Source: Closterium sp. Naga37s-1
Taxonomy: Eukaryota > Streptophyta > Zygnematophyceae > Desmidiales > Closteriaceae
DNA length: 64,000 nt
NCBI GenBank assembly: GCA_947471745.1
Contig: CANJKZ010000922.1
Coordinates: 1,887,001 to 1,951,000 of the forward strand
Direction of reading: 5' to 3'
The notes beneath the pieces were generated by a model, which was given only the letters and a program-made list of their open reading frames with translations, did not search any database and was not told the DNA's origin. The position numbers were made by a program, and so were the translations under genes. Positions 45,620 to 57,185 of the stretch are shown here, one piece after another (position 1 is the first letter of the stretch; each line of letters opens with the position of its first letter).

Positions 45620-46243
45620 AAGAGGCGACGTCCTCGGCACCAAGTTTTGGGCAGAGAGGCAGCGGGTCACGGCAGTGGCAGCACGGTCAAGGGCATGGTC
45701 AGGTTCCCACGAGTCTTCCTCCGGTGGTTGGTACTTCCAACGAACAAGAAACTCCTGACTAGTAGGGGTCTCCTGGTGATTGATGATAGAGTCAACTTCA
45801 AAAAGGTTGGTGCTGCCTTCAAACATGGGTGGGAGTGGTCGTGGTGCAGGTCGTTTGGGTGGGGGTGGGACAAATGGTTGGAGGCAGCTGACATGAAAGA
45901 CGGGGTGAATGCGCATGTAACTTGGGAGTTGGAGACGGTAGGTGACGTGGGAAAGAACCCGAGTGATGGTGAATGGGCCGATGAAGCGTGGAGCAAGCTT
46001 ACGAGTGGTGCCTTTGCGAAGAAGTGGCAGGTGATCGGTTGACAAGAGTACTTGGTCTCCCTCTTTGAATCGGATGTCGCGGCGATGTGAATTTGCATGG
46101 CGGGTCTGATGTGCTTGGGATTTGAGAATGGAGTTTCGAGCTGCGGTGATGGTAGAGTCAAGAGAGGAGAGAAAATCCAGAGCTGCGGGTGGGTGGGTGA
46201 GGTGTGAGGGTGGGGTGATAGGGAGGCGTGGATTTTGTCCCAT
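45620..46243 (-). pseudogene. integrase C-terminus and chromodomain of N
   Basis: On the minus strand the gypsy integrase C-terminal block is visible: FKEGDQVLLSTDHLPL, KLAPRFIGPFTITRVLSHVTYRL and HPVFHVSCLQPF. It is followed by a chromodomain, FEVDSIINHQ...EFLVRWKYQPPEEDSWEP, with the aromatic residues and the EEDSWEP motif typical of HP1-like chromodomains. In chromoviruses this module directs integration toward marked chromatin. This identifies N as a chromovirus, the only gypsy lineage in the window. Fossil. Confidence 0.88.
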
Positions 46244-46293
46244 AGCAAGTTAGAGTGAGGGCTGTCTGGTGGAGAGGTGGGGGCTGCTGTTGT

Positions 46294-47745
46294 TTAGGGT
46301 GCCTGAGTCAGGGTGATGATGCGCCGTGCTCTGTCCCGGGTGATCTGCAAGCCAAGATAGCTGCGCAGTTCACTTAGGTCAGTGCAAGTGTGTCTCTTCT
46401 GCAGCTCTAACTTCACAAGAGTCAGTGCCTCAGTGTCAGCAGTGGCAAAGATGAGGTCGTCGACGTAGAGGAGGACGTAGAACGGCGGCAGCGAGGTGTC
46501 GGTGCGTAGAAACAGCGACGGGTCAGCAGTGGAAGGAGCAAAACCAAGAGCAGAAAGAGTCGTCCTCAGTGTGTCGTGCCACTCACGGGGTGCCTGGCGG
46601 AGACCGTAGACTGGCCGCCTGAGGCTCCACTTGGTACTAGCAAGAAACGACCCAGTGAAGCCAGGTGGGCGGCGTAGCCAGATCTCCTCGTGCAGGCTGC
46701 CCTGCAGGAACGCTGTGCTGAAGTCAAGAGAGTGCAACTCGTAGTCATGCTGAGCAGCGACATGCAGCAACACCTGAAGAGTAGTCATCTTCAGGTTGGG
46801 GGAGAAGGTCTGGAAGTAGTCAACTCCCTGTCGCTGGCTGAAGCCTCAAGCAACGTAACGCGCCTTGAAGGCAGGCGGAGAACTCGGCGGCCGCTTCACC
46901 CTGAAGATCCACATGCCATCGACTATGTTCGCCCCAGGTGGGGGAACCTCGTCGACGTAGGTGCCTGTGGACTTCCACGATGCCATCTCGGCATCCATGG
47001 CTGCCTGCCACTGAGAGGAGTAAGGACCCGTAATCGCCTCTGCGTAAGAGCGCGGGGTCGGGATGTCTGGAGCATCCGGGTCTCCTTCAGGGGCAAGCAG
47101 CATGGAAGCGAAACGAGGTACAGCAGCTGCAAGACACTCAAAGTCCTCCTGCCTGTCCTCAACGACGTCCGTGCCAAGAGCACACTCACCCCCGACGGAC
47201 GGAGGACTGGCCGACGCTGACTCAGCAACAAGAGCAGAGGCGTAGTCGAGACAGCAGGCAGCAGCAAAGTCAAGCAACTCAGCAACACTGTCAAGGAACT
47301 CAGCAGGGACGGTAGCGCGGTAGCGAGCGTCGCTAGTTCGCAGGTGGGAAACCAGGTCCTCTACTGTGGCAAAGGCTGACAGCTGGGGGAACAGGTAGGG
47401 CAGAAGCAGTCGGCCTAGAGCAGCAGTGGCAGGCGAGGAGTAGTGGGCGACGACAGCAGCGTACAGTGCCGGGGCTGTCCTGTTCTGTCCAAAGTGGGCG
47501 CATTCGGCTAACGGCAGGTGGTTGAGAATGGCCAAGCGGGCAGCAGCGTCTCGAGTAAGCCACTGTGAGCGAGTCGCACTGTCAGCTGTGGCGGGAGGGG
47601 CAGGAGTGGCGCCTGACGCAAGGTCAAACAGCGAAACAGTGTCCTTAGAATTGCTCAGTAGATACAGCTGCAGGTCGTCGAGCCACGTGTCAAATTGAAT
47701 CGGTCTGCCCTCATGATCGAACGCGAGAACCCTAAGTGAAGCCAT
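46294..47745 (-). pseudogene. gag and RT parts of element M
   Basis: Gag starts at the ATG at 47745 (MASLRVLAFDHEGRPIQFD) and shows the same domain as K and L. Further on come the AACCLDYASALVAES block near 47210-47260, the RT start near 47000 (DAEMASWKSTGTY) and RT proper at about 46790-46300 with LDFSTAFLQG, LRQAPREWHDTLRTTL and the YVDDLIFAT box near 46465. Protease and integrase were not recognised. Fossil. Confidence 0.8.
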
Positions 47746-47839
47746 AGTGTCGCAGCACGCACGAGCAGCAGTAGCAGCAGTAGCTGTAGTAGGAGCAGCA
47801 GTAGCAGCAGTAGCAGTAGCAGCTGTAGCAGTAGCAGTG

Positions 47840-48870
47840 GCCAAGGGGCCGAGGGGCCTGGGATGAAGGGGCCGAGGGGCCAAACACGAAGGTGGGGGGG
47901 GGGCGAGGGGCCGAGGGGCCAAGGGGCCGAGGGGCCTGAGGCCTAGGGGCCAAGGGGCCGAAGGGCAGAGGGGCCGAGGGGCCTAAGGGCCGAGGGGCCA
48001 AACACGAAGGGGGGCCGAGGGGCCGAGGCTAGGGGCCGAGGGGCCTAGGGTCAAGGGGTCGAGGGGCCAAACACGAAGGGGGGGGGGCAGCCGAGGGGCC
48101 GGGGGTCTAGGTCGACGGGGCCGCGGGGTCGAGGTCGACGGGGCCGTGGGGCCAGGGGCAACGCGGCTGGGGGCCTAGGTCGACGGGGCCGCGGGGTGCC
48201 GTGGGCCTAGGTCGACGGGGCCGCGGGGCCTAGGTTGACGGGGCCGCGGGGCCAGGGGCAACGTGGCCAGGGGCCTAGGTCGACGGGGCCTAGGGGCGAG
48301 GAGGCCGCGGGGCCAGGGGCTATGGGGCCGAGGGGCGAGGGCCGAGGGGCCGCGGGGCGAGGGCCGGGGGCCTAGGTCGACGGGGCCGCGGGGTCGAGGT
48401 CGATGGGGCCGGGGGCCTAGGTCGACGGGGCCACGGGGTCGAGGTCGACGGGGCCGGGGGCCTAGGTCGACGAAACCACGGGGCCTAGGTCGACGGGGCC
48501 GCGGGGCCAGGGGCGACGGGGCCGGGGGCCTAGGTCGACGGGGCCTAGGGGCGACGAGGCCGCGGGGCCAGGGGCTACGGGGCCGAGGGGCGAGGGCCGA
48601 GGGGCCGCGGGGTGAGGGCCGGGGGCCTAGGTCGACGGGGCCGCGAGGGGCAACTGACGACGAGGGTCGCGACGGGCCTAGGGGGACGGGGGTCGCGACG
48701 GGCCTAGGGCGACGTGGGTCGCGACGGGCCTAGGGCGACCAAGGGGTCGCGACGGGCCTAGGGCGACCGAGGGGCCGGGCTAGGGGCGACGCCAAGGGGC
48801 GACGGGCCGGGCTAGGGATGGCGACGGGCCGGGGCCTAGGGGCAGCGGGCGCGAGGCTAGGCTAGCAGGG
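47840..48870 (-). repeat. GC-rich tandem repeat leader of element M
   Basis: The gag-proximal half has GGGGCCGAGGGGCCAAACAC-type units. The LTR-proximal half has units of GGCCTAGGTCGACGGGGCCG with GCGGGG spacers. The first unit type is the complement of K's second array (GGCCCCTCGGCCCC), which links the two leaders. Confidence 0.86.
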
Positions 48871-48924
48871 CAGCAGGTGGTGGGCCCAAAAAACGGTCCT
48901 AGGAAGGGACCTGCTCTGAAACCA

Positions 48925-49055
48925 TGTCAAAGTTATGAACGAGAATGGATAAACTGGCAAAGAGTTGGGTACAAGTACTAACCCTAATTGGGTTGTACCC
49001 CTTATGGGCTACCCCACTACAGCCTACACAATGTAAGCTATATATAAGTTTGGCA
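48925..49055 (-). repeat. 5' LTR of element M (131 bp)
   Basis: Minus strand TGCCAAACTTATATAT to ATAACTTTGACA, then the PBS TGGTTTCAGAGCAGG. It contains the GGGTACAA / TTGTACCC stem. Confidence 0.82.
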
Positions 49056-49450
49056 TGCGCTCGATGGCGTTGACCGGTTCGAAGTTCATTAAGAGCGATG
49101 CAGAAAACTCCTCCCATGTTGAAATCGTAGCATGGCAACTCTGCCACCAAGTAGCAGCTGCACCCTGCAGCATCATGCGGGCGTGCCAAGCCCACTCCGC
49201 CCGGTTGACATGACAAAGGGAGAGGTATTCCCCTACTTGGAAAATCCACCGGTAAGTGATGTTTTCCAGGGATGAACGGTTCAGGTTTGGGTGCTTTGGG
49301 TTGTGCAGAAACCACAGCAGGTGCTGGCACCGGCACCGATGTGCCTTGGAGTCCACGTTCCTGGAGTTCGCCGAGGATCCGGTCACGCACTTAAAGTTCA
49401 ATTTCTCGGCGCATATTGGCGACAAACTCATTCTAGAGTTCCGGAATCAT
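49056..49450 (-). pseudogene. gag fragment of gypsy element N
   Basis: The minus strand encodes YRWIFQVGEYLSLCHVNRAE, then MMLQGAAATWWQSCHATISTWEEF. This is the retrotransposon gag pattern of Ty3/gypsy, with the L.G.A..WW and W.EF landmarks. Fossil. Confidence 0.75.
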
Positions 49451-49524
49451 ATCAGACGGCCCGTCGATAGAGTCTATGATATGGCGGGAGCATGCGAAGT
49501 GACTGACCAGGCTCTGATTACCAG

Positions 49525-50020
49525 TGAAACGTGCTGGCAGGGAGGTAGCAGCCGTGTAGGCTTTAGAAACGGGTATGAAGGGCTCTCTGGAGTTCTCTGG
49601 AATTTCCAATATCACTTCAAGAATTTCACATACAATTTTATAGGATGCATTCACAAATCGAGTCGCACTACCAAGTCGCGACACTCTGAATTTCTTATTT
49701 GGTAACCTAGCCCTTAGAAATGAACCTCTCCTTGAAATTCAGAGATTGATTGCGATCCGGGATTGGATGGCGAAATGTATCAAGGGGCTGTAACGTTGGC
49801 GAAGTCGGCGAGGGGTCGGAGCTTGACTTTTCTGCGTTTCGTAATTTTCGCGCTATGGTGTGGTTTGGGCTGCGTGTCTTCAGGTAGGCGCCCAAATGCT
49901 GGGAGGGAAGGCTGGCCAATCCCAACTTTACGTGGTTTTGGAGTTTGCAGCCTCCCACTTGCTGGTGGGTTGGCACTGTGCGGCTGCCAAACTGTAACAG
50001 TGGGCTGCCGCACTGTTGCA
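49525..50020 (-). repeat. 5' LTR of gypsy element N (496 bp)
   Basis: It pairs with 45098-45605. The PBS lies at 49510-49523 (complement of TGGTAATCAGAGCC). Confidence 0.88.
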
Positions 50021-50069
50021 ACGACAACCGCATGCAATTGTGTCAGCGATTCACTCGGCAATTCACTTC

Positions 50070-52908
50070 CCGCCTTTGAGGGGTGCTCTCCCTCCCCCCC
50101 AGGCCCCCTCCTACGCCTCTGCTGCTGCTGTCGACGTCCCTAGTGCTGAGGACGTCGGGGCTGCTTCTGCTAGTGCAAAGCGCCGCACCAGCAAGGGCAA
50201 GGGTGGCAGGGGTGGTGGCGGTGAAGGGTGGTGGTGGGGGCAGCAGTGGAGGTGGTGGAAGCAGTGGAGGTGGTGACAACGGTGGGAGTGGTGGCGGCCC
50301 CATGTCTCCTTGCCAGAGACCTCGCCTACTCTGCGTTGGACGGGGAAGGTTGGCGATGCGTCGGTGTTCCGGGTCAGGGGCTCTCGTGCCTTTGTTCGCG
50401 ATACGTCCGCGGACAAGCTCTCCGCCCGCGCTATTCCCTGCGTCTTCCTTGGCTTTCCCCCTGATGCGCCTGGCTGTCAGTTTTACCACCCCACCTTGCG
50501 CCATGTCCTCTCCTCTCAGGACGTCACGTTTGACGAGTCGGTTCCCTTTTACCGTCTCTTCCCCTACCGCTCTGCCCCTCCCCCGCCCCCGCCACTTTTC
50601 CTTGCTTCCGGTCCCCCTCCAGTAGACCCCCTTCCGCCCCAGGGTCCTGCTCCCTCAGTAGACCCTCTCCCTAGTGTTGTGCCTGTTGAGGTAGCTGGCA
50701 ACTCAGGTGCTGCTAGAGGTGCTGCGTATGGGGGTGTGGGGCCTGGGGGTGTGGAGCCTGGGGGTGCTGAGTCTGAGGGTGCCGGGTGTGGGGGTGCTGA
50801 GCCTGGGGGTGCGAAGCCTGAGGGTGCTGAGCCTGCGGGTGTGGCGACTGGGGGTGCTGAGCCTAAGGGTGTGGAGCCTGGGGGTGCTGAGTTTGAGGGT
50901 GCAGAGTCTAGGGGTGCTGAGCCTCGGGGTGCTGCTTCTTCTGGAGGTCCTGCTGTTCCTTCCCCGCGACTGTCTCCCCGGCTGGAGCCTCTCTCCCCAC
51001 AGCAGCTGCGTGAGTGGCTTGTTTGGTGCGCACGCCTTCGGAGTGGAGCTGACGGAGCTGGAGCCACTGGAGACACTGGAGATTCTGGAGCTGGAGATGC
51101 TGGAGTTACTACTGGAGCTGGTGATGCTAGTGGTGCTGCAGCTGCTGGTCCTCGAGGTGCTTGTACTAGGGGTACTGGAGCTGTCGGGACTGGTGGTGTT
51201 GGGGGCACTGGAGCTGGAGACCCTACGGAGCCTGGAGTTGCTGGAGGAGTTTGAGTGTCTTGCAGCTGCTGTACCTCGTTTCGCTTCCATGCTGCTTGCC
51301 CCTGAGGGAGACCCGGATGCTCCAGACATCCCGACCCCGTGCTCTTACGCAGAGGCGATTTCGGGTCCTTACTCCTCTCAGTGGCAGGCAGCCATGGATG
51401 CCGAGATGGCATCCTGGAAATCCACAGGCACCTACGTCGACGAGGTTCCCCCACCTGGGGCGAACATAGTCGATGGCATGTGGATCTTCAGGGTGAAGCG
51501 GCCGCCGGGTTCTCCACCTCCCTTGAAGGCGCGTTACGTTGCTAGAGGCTTCAGTCAGCGACAGGGAGTTGACTACTTCCAGACCTTCTCCCCCACCCCG
51601 AAGATGACTACTCTTCGGGTGTTGCTGCACGTCACTGCTCAGCGTGACTACGAGTTGCACTCTCTGGACTTCAGCACAGCTTTCTTGCAGGGAAGTCTGA
51701 ACGAGGAGATCTCGCTGCGCCGACCACTTGGCTTCACTGAGTCGTTTCCTGCTGGTACCCAGTGGAGCCTCCGGCGGCCAGTCTATGGTCCCCGCCAGGC
51801 GCCTTGCGAGTGGCACGACACACTAAGAACTACACTTGCAACTCTTGGGTTTACTCATTCTACTGCTGACCCGTCGTTGTTTCTACGCACCGACACCTCG
51901 CTGCCGCCGTTCTACGTCCTCCTCTACGTCGACGACTTGGTCTTTGCCACTGCTGACACTTTGGCACTAACCCTTGTGAAGTCGGAGCTGCAGAAGAGAC
52001 ACACCTGCACTGACCTGGGTGAACTGCGCAGCTATCTTGGCTTGCAGATCACCCGGGACAGAGCACGGCGCACCATCACCCTAACTCAGTCACACATGGT
52101 GCACCAGGTCCTTCAGCGCTTCGGTTTCCAGTTCTCCTCGCCATAGCCCACTCCTCTGTCTACCGGCCACTCGCTCTCCGCTCCACCTTTGAACGAGTCT
52201 GTAGAGCCGAGTGGTCCATACCTAGAGCTTGTGGGTTGCCTCATGTACCTGATGACGTGCACACGACCTGACCTCCCGTACCCTCTCAGCCTCCTAGCTC
52301 ACAAGATGGCTCCCGGTAGGCACCGAAAGGTGCACTGGGATGCTGCAAAGAGGGTACTGCGTTACTTGTGCAGTACGTTGGGCATGGGGCTCGTGCTTGG
52401 AGGACGGGGTCCAGTTGTCCTCACTAGTCACGCAGACGCTTCTTGGGTTGACGACTCAGCTACGCAGCGATCCTCACAGGGTTACACCTTCAGCCTCGGT
52501 TCTGGCTCTGTTTCCTGGTGGTCTACCCGCTTGTCTTCGGTTCTCAGCTCCACTTGTGAGGCTGAGATCTACGCAGGGGCCATGGCTGCACAGGAGCTAC
52601 GCTCGCTCACCTACCTGCTGGCTGGCTTGGGAGAGCAGCCTTGTTTGCCTCCTGTTCTATACGTAGACAACAAGGCCATGATTGCCTTGTGTCAAGAGCA
52701 CAGACTGGAGCACATAACGAAGCACATCGCTCTGCGATACTTCCTTGCTGGTGAGTTGCAGCACCGTGGCCAGCTTCGTCTTTCGTACGTGGCCACTAGG
52801 GCCAACACTGCTGATATATTCACCAAGGCACTTCCGCCTGGTGATCATCAGCGCTTCTCTACTGTGTTAGGCCTTGTGCCTACTTTGCCTCACTTGCTCA
52901 CTGCGTGA
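50070..52908 (+). pseudogene. gag end, integrase end, RT and RNase H of element O
   Basis: There is a Gly-rich gag end near 50170-50300 and a post-integrase block near 50310-50480 (TLRWTGKVGDASVFRV, FLGFPPDAPG). The pentapeptide linker lies at 50700-50940, followed by a Gly/Ala/Thr-rich stretch. RT lies at about 51390-52320 (DAEMASWKSTGTYVDE, RYVARGFSQRQGVDYF, LDFSTAFLQG, YVDDLVFA near 51925). RNase H follows to 52908 (SHADASWVDDSATQ, CEAEIYAG, DNKAMIALCQEH). Fossil. Confidence 0.87.
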
Positions 52909-53137
52909 CTTTCCTTGTACTGTGATCTTTATGTATATACATGCATGCTTACACTTGCTAGGGTATGATCACTGTATTGTTTGTTCTCTATTACATAACT
53001 CTGCATGTGAACTGGCCTTGTGGCCCTTTGCTTGTGCTCAGACTGTGTGGTGACTTTGTGATCCACCCTGAGCTTGCTTTTCTTTTCTTGACTGGTCTTG
53101 TGACCACTTGTTCTCCCCCACTTTGCCTATGGGGGTG

Positions 53138-53269
53138 TGTCAGAATGTTATAGTGCTTACATTTGTGTAGGCTGTAGTGGGGTAGCCCATAAGGGGTACA
53201 GCCTAATTAGGGTTAGTACTTGTACCCAACTTTCTGTTCAATCCAACATTCTCGTTCGTTAGTTTGACA
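53138..53269 (+). repeat. 3' LTR of element O (132 bp)
   Basis: TGTCAGAATGTTATAG to TTAGTTTGACA, preceded by TATGGGGGTG. Close to the L LTRs. Confidence 0.85.
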
Positions 53270-53329
53270 AGAGCAAGCCTATGCGTGACAGCAGTCGTAG
53301 TCCCCACTCCACACGCCTTGCGCTCTCCC

Positions 53330-53487
53330 TTCCGCAACCCCCTCTTTGTCTTTCCCCCACCTCTCGTCGTCCCCCCTCGTCCCCTCCCCTTCCCCCTACT
53401 TCCCCCTTTCCCCCCGTCTCCCCCCCTCCCTCCTCCCCCCCCCCCCCCCTCCTCCACCCTCTCCCCATCTTTTGTTTTCGCTCCCAG
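53330..53487 (+). other. pyrimidine tract ahead of candidate host exon
   Basis: Nearly pure C/T sequence ending TTTTGTTTTCGCTCCCAG, a plausible intron end with a strong acceptor. The proline-rich open frame across it is composition only. Confidence 0.5.
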
Positions 53488-53724
53488 CCGCGCTTTGGTA
53501 CTCGTTATAACGCCACCCGTTATAGTGACTCTGAAGGCCATCACAACAAGAATGGTGACAGTGGGAAGGGCTTCACGGGCAATGGCAGCAACGGTGGCCA
53601 GGAGTTTGAGCTGTCGAATTTGCCGTCCAGGTTCGATGAATCTGCGGCGTGGCGCCACACGCTGTACCGCATGGCTGACTCGTGCTAGAGCCAGCAGGAG
53701 CGACCGCTGTACCACTGGTATGGC
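53488..53724 (+). pseudogene. candidate host exon, unknown protein, one in-frame stop
   Basis: A 237-bp stretch lies between an AG acceptor after a long pyrimidine tract and a GTGAGAG donor. It is phase 0 at both ends and 79 codons long. It reads PRFGTRYNATRYSDSEGHHN, then a Gly/Asn-rich segment, then SNLPSRFDESAAWRHTLYRM and, after a TAG at codon 67, SQQERPLYHWYG. Residue use is normal and unlike the surrounding repeats. I do not recognise the family. If the donor at GTATGG (53718) is used instead, the exon is shorter. The TAG may mark the real C-terminus, a pseudogene or an error. Confidence 0.35.
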
Positions 53725-54120
53725 GTGAGAGAGGCTGGCGGGGGAGGGGGGAGAGGAGTGGGGGAGAAGAGGGGAGAATTTGAAGCACATGGTAGGAGCA
53801 GGGATGGGAGCACATGGTACAGTGTGTGAGTGGCACATCGCATAGGTATGATACGTGAGTGGCACCTGTGGCACACTGTATGTTGGGGAGTGAGTGGTGG
53901 GCCGGGAATTACATGTAACACATGTTATTGGGGTGGAACAAATTCTATGGGGAGGGGGAAAGACATGTGTAGCACATGCTACAGGGGAAAGGGGGAACAG
54001 CTATAGCACATGGCATGTGCAGCATGCGAGAAGCATTTGCAGCATGCAGTAGGTGCAACTGGAGCAGGGGTACGAGCCAAGAAAACCTAGGAACCTAGAG
54101 AAACCATCTGAGCTCAACGC
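53725..54120 (+). other. intron-like or intergenic sequence
   Basis: It begins GTGAGAGAGG, is purine-rich to about 53780, then has many degenerate AGCACATG and ACACATGT words (53795-54020). No coding frame or element match. Confidence 0.4.
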
Positions 54121-57100
54121 AGATTGATATAATCCATTCCATCATCAAATTTGAGCATGCTAATCACCCTGGTCCAATCCCATCCAGGCCAATCCGTCCC
54201 CTCCGTCAGCACGAATCTGATTTCTACCGATCGGTTGGGAGATGCTGGTTTGAACACCGAGACAATAGGCTCGGAGCGCTATCATGCCTACAACGACGAG
54301 CGCCTCATTTGGGACTTGCAGTGGAAGGGAGATGTCCACAAGCTCATGTGGCAGATCCCGGTCCTCCCTTGGTGGAAATCGGGCAAGGCGCTAGCCGCGG
54401 CATCTATGGAGGAGAGTGTCACTGAGGAGGAGCAGAAAGGTGTGCAAGGAGATGAGCTGATTGGAGGAAGTGCGTCGGTGAAGGCGTCGGCTACCTCGGG
54501 CCAAGCGGATTGGGAGACTTGGCATAGGCGACTCGCACACGTGGCTGTATCTACATTGGAGGTGATGCACAAGGAGAAGTGCGTGCATGGGCTGCAATTG
54601 CAATGAGATGGCGCTCACTATGGCAGCTGCGAGGCGTGCATGCAAAACAAGTTTGCGCGGTTCCCGTTTCCACGTGCGGAGGGATCAGCAAAGGCACCCT
54701 TGGAGGTGGTGCACATGGACCTGGTGGGTCCTATGAGGACAGAGGGGACTGGGGGAGTGCTGTACTTCCTCACCATGGTGGACGAATGGAGCCGTTTCAT
54801 GTGGGCACGTCCCTTGTCCAAGAAGAGCGATGCTGCAGCGGCGATCAAGGAGGATTGGTTGCCGATGGTGGAGCGGCAAGCGATGCGGCTGGTGAAGGTG
54901 CTGAGGAGCAACCGTGGTGGAGAGTTCCTTGGAGCGGAATTCACCAAGTTTCTCAAGAGGAACGGCATTCGACACCAGCTGACCTGCCCAGGAACACCGC
55001 AGCAGAATGGCATTGCTGAGCGTGCCAACCGGACCATTAGCGAGGCGGCTAAGACCTTGTTGGGGGCTGCTGGGATGCCCTACAAGTTCTGGCCTGAAGC
55101 TGTTCGCCATGTCATCACGGTCAAGAACAAGGTCTTGACGCATGTTGGCAACAAGCACTGGGTGCCGCACGAGTGTTGGCTTGGGAAGAAACCATCCATT
55201 GACATGCTGCGGGTGTGGGGCTGCATGGGGCTTGTGATGGTGCCTAAGGAGCAGAGGCACAAGCTGGAAGTTGCTGCTGTGTGGGCTGTCCATCTTGGGA
55301 TGGCTCCTGACTCAAAGGGGTGGTTGATGTGGGACCCCAAGAGCAAGAAGATGCTGGTCAGCCGTGACTTCAAGTTTGTGGAGGACGGCATGTACAAGGA
55401 ACGGCAGCAGCAGTAGGTGCAGATTGGCTTGCGTTTGCAGGGGATTGAGCGGTCTGCAGTGGAGGAGGCAAACTCATTGCAATTGCAGCCCATGCACGCA
55501 CTTCTCATTGCGGTTTGCAGGGGATTGAGCGGCCTCAACTGCACCTTGAGGATCTCCCTGGGTCAGAGCTGACCAGTGACCACAGTGGCGGTGGTGAGCA
55601 GCAATTTTCTGGTCCTGCTACAGAGGAGGGGTTGGAGGATGAGTCGGCACGTGTGGACTCACCATCTCAGCCCGAGCCTGCTGCAACCGCCAAGGTCATC
55701 AAGAGGAGTGTGCAGAAAGGAGCTTCACCACATGGGCAGCAGACTGCAACCCGCGAGAAGAGAGTGGCAGTGCCACCTTCAAGGCTGAAGTATAGCCATT
55801 TGGGAAGTCCCAAGCAAGGTGCTATGGCGGTTCAGGCGGATGAGGGAGAGGATGAGGAGATGGCCTTCTGTTTCTTCACACCCTTGCCTGGAGAACCAGC
55901 CACAGTGGAGGAGGCACTGAGTGGACCCCAGAAGGAGGAGTGGAAGGCTGCCATGGATGCGGAGTTCAACAGTTTCATTGAGAATGGGACTTGGGAGCTT
56001 GTTGAGTTACTCGAGGGGCGACGGCCGATCAGCAGCAAGTGGGTCTTCAAGGTGAAGAGTGGAGCTGATGGTGCATTGGAGCGGTTCAAAAGCCGCTTGG
56101 TCGCCAAGGGGTTTCAGCAGAAAGAGAAGGTTGACTTCAAGGAGATCTTCGCTCCCGTTGTTAAGCCAGTGACATTGAGGACTATGCTGGCTGGCGCCGC
56201 TGTGAAGGGATGGCACGTGAAGTAGATGGATATCACCACTGCATTTCTCAATGGAATACTACTGGAGGATATCTACATGGCGCAGCCCGACGGCTATGAG
56301 GATGGGACCAGCCGGGTGTGCAAGCTCAAGAAGGCTATCTATGGCCTTAAGCAAGCGCTCAGGTGCTGGTAGGAGAAGCTGGAAGAGGTGCTGCCGAGTG
56401 GAGGCTTCAAGACGTCCCAAGCGGATCACAGCTTGTTTCAGCTTGGAGAGGGGGAGCAGCTACTCTTGCTGCTGGTGTATGTCGACGACATACTTCTGTT
56501 CTCACCTTCCATGGAGCAGATTGAGAGGACACAGAAGGTGCTAATGGACAACTTCAAATGCAAGACGCTGGGAGATGTCCACTACTACTTGGGGCTGCAG
56601 ATTGAGAGAGATGTTGAGAGGAGGTGGCTGAAGATGCATCAATCACACTAAATCTCTGGTATCATGGAGCGCTATGGTGTGACTGGGGGTCGGACTGTGA
56701 TGACACCGTTCCCTGCAGGCTTCAAACTGAAGAAGGCAGCTGAGGAGGGTGATGTACTTGAGGATGAGCAGCAGAATGAGTATCAGTCACTCATTGGGAG
56801 TGTGGTATATGCAACTGTACATACGCGACCTGATGCTTCATTTGGAGTGGGGCAGTTGGCCAGAGTTGTGCAGCGGCCCAATGAGGAGCAGTTGGAGGTG
56901 GCAAAGCGCTTGGTGCGCTACCTCGGATCAACGGCATCTGCTGGTGTTCAGCTTTCAGCTAACGGCCAGCTGAAACATTTTAGAGCAGATGGGATCACTC
57001 CTAGAACCTTGAAGCTGTCGTGCTTCACTGACGCTACATGGGCCTCAGAGGAGGAGGATCATTCATCGGTTGGCGGCTTTGTGTGCATGGTCGGAAGTGG

Positions 57101-57185
57101 ACCAGTGAGCTGGACGTCCAAGAAGAAGAGTGAGATTTCTCAGTCTTCCGGAGAGGCAGAGTACATGGCGATGTACCATGCCATC
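54121..57185 (+). mobile_element. Ty1/copia element I, segment 1
   Basis: It starts within the protease to pre-integrase region and runs through integrase and RT into RNase H. At 57186 it is interrupted by minus-strand element H. RNase H resumes at 61910 after the duplicated CCATC. The 5' LTR and gag are absent. The proteins resemble those of C and H more than the short-LTR group. Broken with several breaks, moderately old. Confidence 0.88.
54150..57185 (+). pseudogene. pol region of element I, before H
   Basis: The protease tail and pre-integrase block lie near 54200-54600 (TNLISTDRLGDAG, RLIWDLQWKGDVHKLMWQIP, WETWHRRLAHVA). The integrase core lies at about 54700-55130 (HMDLVGPMRTEGTGG, PQQNGIAERANRTISE), with DMLRVWGCMGLVMVPKEQRH near 55200 and WDPKSKKMLVSRDFKFVEDG near 55330. 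RT lies at about 55900-56650 (SKWVFKVKSGADG, YVDDILLFS near 56478). RNase H lies at about 57010-57185 (FTDATWASEEED, SGEAEYMAMYHA). Fossil. Confidence 0.87.

Larger units (their letters stand above)
46294..49055 (-). mobile_element. Ty1/copia element M inside gypsy N
   Basis: Minus strand: 5' LTR 48925-49055, PBS, GC-rich tandem leader and a reduced gag-pol body that ends near 46294 within RT. It lies between the gag fragment and integrase end of N, so M inserted into N or was joined there later. Right flank TGCGC. It belongs to the L/O group by LTR and protein similarity. Partial and broken fossil. Confidence 0.85.
45098..50020 (-). mobile_element. Ty3/gypsy chromodomain element N, hosting M
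   Basis: The LTRs at 45098-45605 and 49525-50020 are flanked by a perfect target duplication ACGAC (45093-45097, 50021-50025). The PBS TGGTAATCAGAGCC lies next to the 5' LTR on the minus strand. Remaining internal parts are a gag fragment (49056-49450) and an integrase end with chromodomain (45620-46243). Copia M occupies the middle. The LTRs differ by about 5% by eye plus a small length difference. Broken, most of pol absent. Confidence 0.9.
50070..53269 (+). mobile_element. Ty1/copia element O, partial
   Basis: It begins in the gag C-terminal region (FEGCSPSPPG) with no 5' LTR, leader or gag start. It continues through post-integrase, linker, RT and RNase H to a 3' LTR at 53138-53269. It follows N after about 45 bases (50026-50070) that I could not assign. 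Closest to L. Broken fossil with several breaks. Confidence 0.87.

Noticed and set aside
53281-53487. Proline/serine-rich N-terminus (RRPPSSPPLPPTSPFPP) as part of a protein
   Set aside because: It is a nearly pure C/T tract ending in a strong acceptor, better read as intron sequence.
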